A stretch of DNA of 64,000 nt from Collybia mongolica (lineage: Eukaryota; Basidiomycota; Agaricomycetes; Agaricales; Clitocybaceae): the NCBI GenBank assembly GCA_013420905.1, contig JAAXNY010000004.1, positions 2,356,001 to 2,420,000 of the forward strand, written 5' to 3'. A program made the position numbers and the translations under genes. Positions 33,465 through 42,410 of this stretch are shown in pieces. The notes beneath the pieces are model-generated. The model did no database searches. It was given only the letters and a program-made list of their open reading frames with translations, and was not told where the DNA came from. Position 1 is the stretch's first letter. Each line of letters starts with the position of its first letter.

Positions 33465-33703
33465 CAAAAACACAAGATAAATAAGAACACACACCGGCAG
33501 ATAAGTTTGCTCAGCCGGAAACGGAGTTGATTATTTATCCAATTGGTCCCCTCTCCTCTGTCAATCTTCCATAATCTATATAACTCTCAAATTCATCCTC
33601 CGCATACCAGATTTACTTTCCTGAGATTATATACCAATCAGATTCATACCTCAGTTCTATACTGGCCGCCATACGTCCTCGGATGTTCTCCCATATGTCA
33701 AAG

Positions 33704-35361
33704 ATGAGCGATACGTAGGGTTGGGATCATCTTCCAAGCTTCTCGAGCTTAACACATATTGGTCGTAGGCGCAACTTTTTTGCGGGCTCTCCCCTCAATC
33801 GTTTGTCCTGGTTGCGAACCTCTCATTCCTTTTTGAATGCCATCATCTTATCTCCCGCAACGCGCTGGCTGGTTTTCGACTCTGGCCGGCCTCTCGTTGT
33901 TGCAATTTCAAGCGACATTTCAGAACAAAAGCTCGCATATCTTACGACAAATGATGTTAAGCCATTTTTAGGCTCAGAACCATATTTTGGGCAGGGGAAA
34001 GATGCAGGTCAACTGGTTGTTGAGTCAAGTGAGGTTTCGCATTCCCCTACTGAAGCGGCACGCCATCGATATGCGCGGATTGTGTTCCTCGGCCTTGAGG
34101 AGCAGTCCAGCGGCAATGCCTTGCCCTCATCCGATTTTGTGGACCCGAAAGTTGCAATCAGCAATCTGAAAGGAACACCATATTTCTCCCTGGATGTAGC
34201 AGAACTAGACCTATCACAAGAACAGCTGAAGGATATTCTAGACTGGACGTCGCAAGGACGGGAGGGACATGTCTTCAGCTGGTCTGAACCTAGAGTATTA
34301 ATGACAGGACTAGACAGGTTTCCAGGGGCAGTTTTTGCACAAGCCAGGAGCTTGGTTGACTGGAATCTGCGTAACAAGGTCAGACTTCACCAAATATTTT
34401 CGCGGTATTGTAAACCATTTATTTCATATTCTCAGTTTTGCCCAGCATGTGGCTCCGCTACGTACTCGATGTGGGGCGGTTGGAAGATTTCATGCTCCTC
34501 TCTACTTCCATGGACAGATAACACAGGGAGAAAACCTTGTTTAACGAGGTAGAGCTCACTACCCGGAGTTCTATCAATCAGCATTCTCAACCAATCATAA
34601 GTATAGGCCTGCATAACTTCACACACCCCCGTACAGATCCAGTGGTCATCATGATTGCGTTGAATGAAGCAGGAGATAAGATCTTACTTGGGAGAGGAGT
34701 CCGTACTTAAAGCTCTCACAGACTGCCTAACAACTGAAAGCCCGATTACAGAAAAAGTTTCCTGGGAAATTTTATTCTGCTTTAGCCGGTTTTGTTGAAC
34801 CTGGCGAGACATTTGAAAATGCTGTAGCAAGGGAAATGTGGGAAGAGGCTGGTATCGCAGTTTGGGATGTGAGGTATCACTCTGGACAACCCTGGGTATC
34901 GTATTTTTTCCGTTGAGAAAGACATCTGCTCATCTAATTTCAGCCTTACCCGGCCAATCTCATGGTTGGCTTCTATGCGCGTGCAGACGAAAATCAACCT
35001 ATCCGTACAGACCTCGACAACGAGCTCGTCGGTAGGTCATAAATATTTATCAAGTGCGTAGGAATTGAAACACAAAATCATAGATGCGCGTTGGTATACC
35101 CGCGATGAAATTGTGTCGGTCCTCAGTCACCCTCTGGGTGGAAAGTTCGGCACAGCTGAGTACAAGAAGATGGCAGAGAGCACTGAAGGAAGGACTACTG
35201 ACGATAAACATCTCGATCCCGCTTTCCATCTCAAATCCGTCGACGATCTGCCATTCAGACTACCGCCGCCCACCGCAATTGCAGGGGTATTAATTAGAGA
35301 CTGGGTCGACGGAAAGATAAGCTTTGGGCCTACTACTGCCTTGCAAAGGGGTCATCTATGA
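33704..35361 (+). CDS. NudC/NPY1-type NADH pyrophosphatase (Nudix), copy 1
   Basis: An 11-nt first exon (33704-33714, MSDT) joins at GTAG/GC to [20 protein letters not shown]. The exon near 34,440 carries a zinc-ribbon-like block ([20 protein letters not shown]). Then come [40 protein letters not shown], and a complete Nudix box [35 protein letters not shown] downstream matches the SQPWPFP signature that marks the NADH-specific branch. The last exon ends at 35361 (...TTALQRGHL). Family members cleave NAD(P)H to NMNH and AMP, and some remove NAD caps from RNA. The yeast relative is peroxisomal; this C-terminus (GHL) resembles but does not match PTS1. The donor before KKFPG is weak (GTCCGT). 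Confidence 0.88.
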
Positions 35362-35814
35362 GGCTTATCACCTCGTACTCTCTGAATAAAACATCTCGTG
35401 GTCACGACACCTGTAAAACATAAGACAGTGCTTCCTTGTTCCTTGTTCCGACTTACATCTCTCGTAATGCGTAACGTGAGAAAGCCACACAATCTCAATA
35501 TCATTCCGGTGGGTTTAATCAGTGATGGTGAGAAGTTGACTTTACACGGACTGCCACTACTCCGACTGGAGTGACCCATCTGACGAATTTACCTAGGAAT
35601 GCTCCAATCATACAAAGATGGATTCAAACCGATTATTAATTGTCTTCGAAGAAGGTCATCAACGGACACAACCATGTATGCTGCATTGCTGGAGTATTTT
35701 TACTTCATGATCTACCTGTCGGTCGATAACTCCTGAATCTTCCGAAGCCGTCTAGAATCCATATAATGTGAGTCCTACGAAATAGTCATTCGTCCTTCTT
35801 AGAAACCTTTTGCG
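35362..35814. other. Intergenic between tandem Nudix genes
   Basis: These 453 nt hold the 3' flank of copy 1 and promoter of copy 2. No gene or repeat unit linking the two copies is obvious. Confidence 0.4.
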
Positions 35815-37436
35815 ATGGGAGAAATGTAGGTCAATGATATGAGGCTACCATTGCTCCTCAGCTAACACAATAATTCAGTCATGTCAATATGTTTGCGGGC
35901 TCTCCCCTCAATCGCCTATCGTGGCTGAGGCCGTCTCAAACATTTTTGAACGCTATCATCGCCTCTCCAGCTACTCGTTGGCTGCTTTTCAACTCTGCTC
36001 AACCTCTTGTGATGGCATCCCCGAAGGAACCAACTAAACAAGTATTAGCATATCTTACTACAAGTGATGTCAAACCCTTTCTAGGTCCCGAGCCTTTTTT
36101 TGGCCAGGGGAAGGAAGAAGGCCAAGCTTTCACACCGTCCAATGACGCGGAGAAGTCTTCTACCGAAGCTGCGCGCCATCGAAATGCCAGAGTTGTGTTC
36201 CTTGGAATCCAAGAGCCCTCTACAACGACCACTGCTATCCCCTCTACCGAATTTATAGACGCCAACGCATTTACAAATCTGGAGGGGACTCCTTTCTTTT
36301 CTTTCGATGTCGCAGACCTGAAGAACTCGCCCGAGCAAATGAATGAACTTTTACAAGCTAGTTCACAGGCACAGGCTGGACAAATTCTCAGTTGGTCTGA
36401 GCCGCGGGTCTTGATGAGTGGTTTGGATAGCTTTTCTGGTGCCGTTTTTGCGGAAGCGCGAAGTTTGGTGGATTGGAATCAACGTAACAAAGTAAGTAAT
36501 ACTCGATATTCCTTGGCCATCGCATTTATTTTCATATAGTTCTGTCCTGGATGCGGCTCTGCGACGTATTCAATGTGGGGTGGATGGAAATTAGCCTGTG
36601 CTTCCCTGCTGCCGTGGGCTGACAATACTGGCCGGGAGCCTTGCTTGTCGGCGTACGCGCTTCCTATGCTGATAGATCTATCGAGTCGGCTAACCACTGT
36701 CTCGTGTCAAAAGCAAAGGACTCCATAACTTCTGTCACCCCCGGACCGATCCAGTTGTTATTATGCTGGCCGTTGATGACACAGGCGAGAAGATTCTCCT
36801 TGGTAGGGGGGTGAGATCGATGGATTGGCATTTCGTTCCTGCCCTGACCACAATGACAGAAAAGATTCCCTCCTAAATTTTACTCCGCACTCGCAGGCTT
36901 TGTGGAACCGGCAGAAACTTTCGAGGACGCGGTTCTACGTGAATTCAGAGAAGAAGTGGGAGTAACAGTCAGTGATATGCAGTATCACTCTGGGCAACCA
37001 TGGGTAAATCACTCTCAACGCTCAGTGTGCATGCTAACGGCAATACCACACAGCCGTATCCCGCTAGCCTGATGCTGGGCTGGTATGTTCGAGCAGATGC
37101 CTCTCATCCAATCCGCACGGACCTCGACAATGAACTTGTCGGTTAGTGTAAAAGCTTCAGTGAAGAATGAATCATGACAATTACACAGATGCACGATGGT
37201 ATTCTCGAACTGAGATACTATCAGTCCTCGGACATGGGGTTCCTGGAGCAGGTAAAGACCAGCCAAACAAATCCAATGCGCCGAATTTGGATCACTTCCA
37301 GGCTTCCGACGAGGGGCAGAGGACAACCGTTGAAATTCCAGTCGAAGAGGCGCCGTTCACGCTACCTCCAGCGACAACCCTTGCAGGTGTGATGATAAGG
37401 AATTGGGCTGATGGAAAGATTGTGTTTGGAAAGTGA
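35815..37436 (+). CDS. NudC/NPY1-type NADH pyrophosphatase (Nudix), copy 2
   Basis: As in copy 1, an 11-nt exon (35815-35825, MGEI) is spliced to [20 protein letters not shown] (exon 2 from 35879). Then TFLNAIIASPATRWLLFNSA, ... [14 protein letters not shown], zinc-ribbon block [60 protein letters not shown], Nudix box G-FVEPA-E-TFEDAVL-REFREEVGV, and SGQPWPYPASLM. The last exon DARWYSRTEILSVLGHG... ends FGK at 37436. All Nudix residues are intact, so both copies are probably active. Compared with copy 1 the loop after the DAxWYxR motif is different and the C-terminus is shorter, with no PTS1-like end. Confidence 0.88.
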
Positions 37437-37960
37437 ACCTGTAGCAGTTTTAGGTTTGGTGATTTTTACGGAAGTATGTAGTCTGGGATGTAGTACAGGA
37501 GGACAACCAACGTATTTCGGAAAGGATTATCTCCCCAACGAAAAACACCATGCGTGTTTCTTCTAGCCTAGTGGTCCTGCGACGTCACTGATATCACTGT
37601 TGATATCAGAGCCTGCTGCTTTCATTCCTCTATCGGCGATTTTATGCTCTGACAAGCACCGTACTCACACATGTACACAACTTTTTTTTAATCAAAGACT
37701 GGGGAGAATTGTTGAACTGAACAAGAGCGTCACCAGTAAGGTGATTGGTACTTATCTCCGCCCGTCCACCACCAACAGCATCATACACCCGCGAAATTGA
37801 GCGAGCTATAAGCGTTACAGGCCTGATCGTGGATGTGGCGGAGTGGTCGAACAGTGAAAGATAAAATTATAAACGTATATTTTGGGAAATTCGGACATAC
37901 AAGTCTAGTGTTACACGCCTGGCGATAGCCGGAAAGTTCAAGTGTCCATTACACAACCAC
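37437..37960. other. Convergent intergenic region, no gene seen
   Basis: These 524 nt lie between the stop codons of the Nudix copy 2 and the leftward membrane-protein gene. They hold 3' flanks only; a poly-T run lies near 37,685. A short tRNA-like sequence near 37,830 does not hold up. Confidence 0.45.
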
Positions 37961-39747
37961 TCAATAAACTGTAGAATCCTGCAGCCGCCATCGCGCCAAA
38001 GGACCCCACCACCACACAGATCGCGGTGGCCTTCTGTTGGGTATGGGCAGAACAGCCGTCCGAGGAGAAACGGGGTTTTGTGGACTTTGTGGCGATTCTT
38101 CTTCGTCGCTATCGTGAACATGATGCTGTTCTGTATGCTCCCTTCGTCTCGCCCATTCCGATCTGTCATGCAGTTCGAACTCTAGGCTTGGATGCTTTGG
38201 TATAGAATCCCTCCGTGTTCTCCAGCCAAAACTTCCCAAGCCCCATCCCAACCGCCCAGTTTCTGCAAGGCCATTCCTCTCCATTTCCCTAATCCTCTCG
38301 ACCCGCTCGAGGTCTTGTTGTCGAGTTGCCGTCAGATGTGCATGCCTTAAGGAGGCATACCAACGATGAATTATGGCCGGAAGGAGCCGTGGGAGGGTGG
38401 TAAAAGTCCCAGCGGACGAAGCATCGGACATTGTCTGGACAGAGAGGACGGGAGAACCTGGAGGAGAATTGATCGCTACATCTGAGCCACTCCGGGAGCG
38501 AGAGTTTCTACGGCTGCGAGGAGGAGTATTGGCTCCACCATCCCGGTAGGTAAATGCACCAGCAACACCCTTCCAAACTTTCTGGGCTTTTTTCTTCGTT
38601 TCCCGCCGCCGCTCTCTTGCTTCTTTTCGCCTCGAATCTCGTTCAGCCTCTCTTTGTAACTTTTCTTGCAAATCCTCCGATCCTGCAAGTCCGCTTCCGC
38701 TTCCGGCACCGACCCACCACCACCATCCGAGAAAGCTTTGCCAAAGCACTACTGCCCACATGAGACTCGGCATCCAGACATATTCTTCTTCTCGTGGGAT
38801 ATACAGGAGGTTGAGGGCAGTGCTGACAATAGCCAAAGTAAGCGCAGCAGCCCCAAAGGCTGCCGTCCCTCCATCTGTCCTCCAGGCTTGCCTTCGATTA
38901 ACGAGCAGGCCCCATATGAATAAGGCAGCAGTAAATAATAAGGAAAGTGCTGCATTGCATACGTTTTTCACTGCAGATGCAATCGTATTGACATTAGTGC
39001 TTCCATGGATGGGGAGGAGTTGCATTACTGCTGCTACAATCGCCAGGGGACCTTTGGGGTAGACGATTAGGAAGAAAAAGTTGACAATTTGAGACGCAAC
39101 AAACCGAGCAGAGCGAAGATGAGCCTGCCTTCCAAACGAGATGGGTAGAGAAGCGTGAGGAATTGAATATGAGTGATCTAAGACGACGTCAAATAAAACA
39201 GGAGGTAGATTGTTGTTATGCAGACCTGAATCAAGCCAGACGTTGATGCATTCATGACCAGCCAAGTTGCTCGTTCAGCAATATTCCATTCGTCGGTCTC
39301 TAGCTCAAGGTCCAACGGAGGAACGTTGACCGCGATCCAGCTTAACATATATGGCCATTTTTCGCTCTCTGCGAGTGTTGCTGAAAGGACAACATGGAGG
39401 GTTGCGATAAGAGATATTAGGAGAGTAGTCACTCCAGAAAGTTGTAAGACATAATTGACAGGGGCAAGAGGCCAATGGTACTGTGCAGTAAAGATGAGAT
39501 GAATGAACAAAACAGCTACCAAGGTCAACACGACGCCCGTCAGGAGAATCTGGACAGGCAAAGATCGGGCAAAAGGTGGGCGATACTCCAAGTATGGGTC
39601 GATGTCGTATCTGATGAACAACCAGGACATGAGCATGTATAAAAGGTATATAAAATGGGTGAATGCGTACACGGAAGAGTTCTGCGCAGCCACGAGAACG
39701 GAGCAGAGCACGGCCCCGAACAGAAAATTGCGGACAGTGGCCCCCAT
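37961..39747 (-). CDS. Polytopic membrane protein of unknown function
   Basis: The start is ATG 39747 (MGATVRNFLFGAVLCSVLVA). Three exons: the first ends NASTSGLIQ; a second reads ITHIQFLTLLYPSRLEGRLI to ALLG; and the third begins PLAIVAAVMQLLPIHGSTNV and runs to the stop at 37961. About seven or eight hydrophobic helices can be counted in the first ~330 residues (for example FTHFIYLLYMLMSWLFI, ILLTGVVLTLVAVLFIHLIF, LQLSGVTTLLISLIATLHVV). The remaining ~250 residues are a charged, Arg/Glu/Ser-rich cytosolic-looking tail with coiled-coil character (EKLQREAERDSRRKEARERR). It resembles a conserved basidiomycete membrane family without a known role. No transporter signature is evident. Confidence 0.75.
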
Positions 39748-39944
39748 GGTCGAGCAAGAGTGAAAGTGGCGAGACCTTGGAAATACAACACCAACAAATA
39801 GAAACCATGACTGAATATCATCCGCCTGACCCAAAAGCGAAGCTTGGCAGGTCAATGATTCTTTTTGCGATGTAGTCAGGTTCCTTCCGACAGCCATCGT
39901 CGACGTCTATCTCTATCGACACATTGGCATCCAATTATTTCATT

Positions 39945-40786
39945 ATGAAGCCTGAGCACCGCCCCCTCGCCAGGCATCGCGTCGTTTCTGGAATCTCTTT
40001 CGTTCTTTTGGTCGCGGCATTTATTCTATTGTTGCTCGTTGCAGTATCCTTACCCATTCTCAAGCCGGTGTACCTCTTAAGTGTCAAGTCCACATCAACC
40101 GGACAGCCAGTCACAAGCATTGCAACGGAGTTGAGGTTCGGGGTATGGGGAGTTTGTGCATCGAGGTGTGATCACGTTCCGACCCATGGAGTTAAATAAA
40201 TAACATATTTTCAATATCATTCATAGTGCACTCGATCAGCCAACCTTGATCACAAATAATGGTGTATGCTTTGGCCCACGACTTGGCTACGACATTCCGC
40301 CTAATATCACGAACTTGGTTGGAGTTTCCCCCAGCCTCGTTCAAGCCGTCGAACATAGCCTCCTGGTGATCCTTATCCTCCATCCAATTGCCGCAGGTCT
40401 CTCCTTTGTTGGTTTCATATTGTCACTTTTCCTAGGACCCCATTCTATTGCAATCTTTGCGCTTATAATTGCCATACTCACTGGTATTGTGGGTAGTGTG
40501 GTGTTTGCAATCGATTTGGCGTTGGTGATTGTTGTAAGAAAAGAGATTGCAGATTTACCTGAGTATCATCTTGATGTGGTATGGGGAAACGGTACATGGA
40601 TGGTTTTGGCTGCCGTCGCTGCGACGTGGCTTGCAGTCCTTTTCCTATCAGCAAGAGCTTGTTATTGTTGCGGCGTTAGAAAGTGAGTTCATGTTTTATA
40701 TGTATCTCTCATAAAGATTCTAAAAAATTCTCGCTGCGTCGATTAGGCATCACGGACATCACCATCACCACCATTACAGCTTTTAA
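39945..40786 (+). CDS. SUR7/PalI (RIM9)-type four-helix membrane protein
   Basis: The start is ATG 39945 (MKPEHRPLARHRVVSGISFV). Exon 1 contains helix 1 (ISFVLLVAAFILLLLVAVSL) and the extracellular start TELRFGVWGVCAS. Exon 2 gives NNGVCFGPRLGYDIPPNITN and three further helices (LVILILHPIAAGLSFVGFIL, IAIFALIIAILTGIVGSVVF, MVLAAVAATWLAVLFLSARA). The WGVC...C motif in the first extracellular loop is typical of the SUR7/PalI family, which includes eisosome proteins and the pH-sensing PalI/Rim9. A last exon adds KHHGHHHHHHYSF, ending at 40786. The eight-histidine tail is unusual. It starts about 200 nt from the leftward membrane-protein gene, so the two may share a promoter region. Confidence 0.82.
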
Positions 40787-41031
40787 GCCCATCAGATAGT
40801 TTTATGAAAGGAGTCGCATTTGCACTACGATATAGTTCCGCACATATCACAATACCACAACTCCCCATTTGCATACCCACGAGAATTATGACCATATTTA
40901 ACCATTGAAGTTTTCCACTAACAAATTGAAATTGTCTGGCCATGGTGAGGCGTGGGAATTTGGTTGAACGCCAACTTGTGCCAGATATTCAAATACGCCC
41001 CTTAGTATTTACCTCATTGTAACCTTATCAG

Positions 41032-41426
41032 ATGGCTCTCATTGAAGTGCGATAAGAATTCGGTTATGCAGCTCCCGCTTCTGACAGAGGGTTTTCGCTC
41101 TAGATTATCGCTAACGATAGGCTTGGTCGTAAAGGTTCGCCCCACAGACCATCATTATCGTCTCTTGCTCATGGTTCAAGGGTCTCTTCGTAGTCAGGGT
41201 CAAGTGCAGCCCAGAAGATACTGTGGGCGATCTAAAAAAGCTAATCGCGGCGCAAACGGGGACCAATGCCTCGAAAATCCAGCTGAAAAAATGGCGAGTT
41301 TTTGCGCGTTCTTTCCTCTGGGCGACATTGTTGAAGCTGTTTTGTGATAGGTACACTATTTATAAAGATCACATCACACTTGCAGACTACGAGATCAATG
41401 ACGGGATGAGCTTGGAGATGTATTAA
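41032..41426 (+). CDS. HUB1: HUB1/UBL5 ubiquitin-like splicing modifier
   Basis: The start is ATG 41032 (MALIE). Four exons give [20 protein letters not shown], then [29 protein letters not shown] and [24 protein letters not shown], about 73-75 aa, ending YxM-Y without a diglycine. The sequence is diagnostic for Hub1/UBL5 (double tyrosine-like end, LKKWYTI, DYEI.DGM). Hub1 does not form conventional conjugates; it binds the tri-snRNP protein Snu66 and helps use noncanonical 5' splice sites (family knowledge). Intron 3 (41294-41350) begins GC not GT, is 57 nt long and has no stop in frame. Nothing else fits the junction: splicing after TG restores W-YTI exactly. Confidence 0.93.
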
Positions 41427-41819
41427 ATCTCACCCTGTCAGATCGTGGATAGACTCCTTTTCTTATAGTATATTTCGATGGTATCTCAAATGTTCTAAAC
41501 TGTATGAAAAATAGGTTCTCTGAGACGTTGCGGTCTTAGACGAGGGAAGTGCCCCTCAGTGTTGGTCTGCTTACAATCATGAGTTAAAAGGGTATGGTAT
41601 GTTCTTTCTCTACGATATTCCCGCGATTACGGTACAGGGCCTTTTTGATATGACTAGAACTCTAGAGCCAGCCAACGATCTGCGTGATGATCTTCCTTAC
41701 AACAGCAATCCGAGGATAATACCTCCTGCCATCGTTGCGAACGACACAGAAGCCAATGGTATTAAAGAGCCAGCACCAGAGGTTGATTTCGAGGGTGGGT
41801 CAGTAAACTAGACGAGCCA
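41427..41819. other. Convergent 3' region; doubtful short frame at 41,599-41,811 (+)
   Basis: This lies between HUB1 (+) and the small secreted peptide gene (-). A 70-codon plus-strand frame with protein-like composition (SNPRIIPPAIVANDTEANGI) runs 41,599-41,811, but I see no upstream exon joining it in frame and no family match. I therefore do not call it a gene. Confidence 0.35.
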
Positions 41820-42057
41820 TCAGCCTGGACCGAAACGCGGATATCTGTCGGGATTCACAAGCTGAGCACCCGCGAGGTTGTTTTTGGTAGCAACGATAGG
41901 TTGCAGAATGGATTCAATGGGTTCAGGGATCGGTGTTGGTAAGGCTACTGCAAGACCGCTTTTAGAGATAGGCTTCTGAGAGAATATTCTGCAACTTACC
42001 CGAGCATACAGCGCAGACAGCGAGACAAAGGAATTTGGCGGGTACTGAGAAGCGCAT
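41820..42057 (-). CDS. Predicted 61-aa secreted peptide
   Basis: Exon 1 is 42057-42000 (MRFSVPAKFLCLAVCAVCS plus one base), the intron 41999-41948 (GTAAGT...TTGCAG), and exon 2 41947-41820, stop TGA. The 19-residue hydrophobic start with Arg at position 2 and Ala/Ser at the end is a convincing signal peptide; cleavage near CS/VA or after ALPTP is plausible. The mature part (VALPTPIPEPIESILQPIVA, then TKNNLAGAQLVNPDRYPRFG) is Pro-rich and has no cysteine. Exon lengths (58 + 128) give a complete frame. No family was recognised; it lacks a CaaX end, so it is not a mushroom lipopeptide pheromone. Too short to appear as a single open frame. Confidence 0.55.
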
Positions 42058-42410
42058 AATAAAACGAGGAGTGGAATAGAATAGGTAAAGTAAAACTTGT
42101 CAGAGCGCAGCTCAGGAATGGTACTACGTCTGATACATACAGGGTCTCATTTTAAACCATGTACCGCACAGAACTGAACAGAGGACCCGAACCTTGTACA
42201 TTGACGCCTTTGATCCCAAAATGGGGCATCGTTTGTGCCTTTGTGTTCTTGGTTGATGAAATTGTCGTATTGTCGGGGAACCGAGCATATAGTTTGCATC
42301 GTATTCCAATCAAGGTACATAACTAATGCTACAACCGCAGGTGAAGCCGCTCAAGAACCAAGGAACATATTTCTTGACATTATTCAATGATACAAAGATA
42401 TTGCCCAGAG
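42058..42410. other. Intergenic, no gene seen
   Basis: This holds the promoter of the small secreted peptide and the 3' flank of the NFX1-type gene, both leftward. No clear element. Confidence 0.4.

Noticed and set aside
33780..33810. Missing start codon in Nudix copy 1
   Set aside because: An 11-nt upstream exon with ATG at 33704 and proper splice sites supplies the start, as in copy 2, so it is not a pseudogene on this evidence.
37830..37870. tRNA-like sequence (GGCGGAGTGGTCGA)
   Set aside because: It resembles a D-arm of serine or leucine tRNA, but no T-loop, acceptor pairing or anticodon arm follows.
41599..41811. 70-codon plus-strand frame
   Set aside because: Protein-like composition, but joining it to any upstream exon by its nearest splice sites creates a stop, and it overlaps only 3' flanking sequence.
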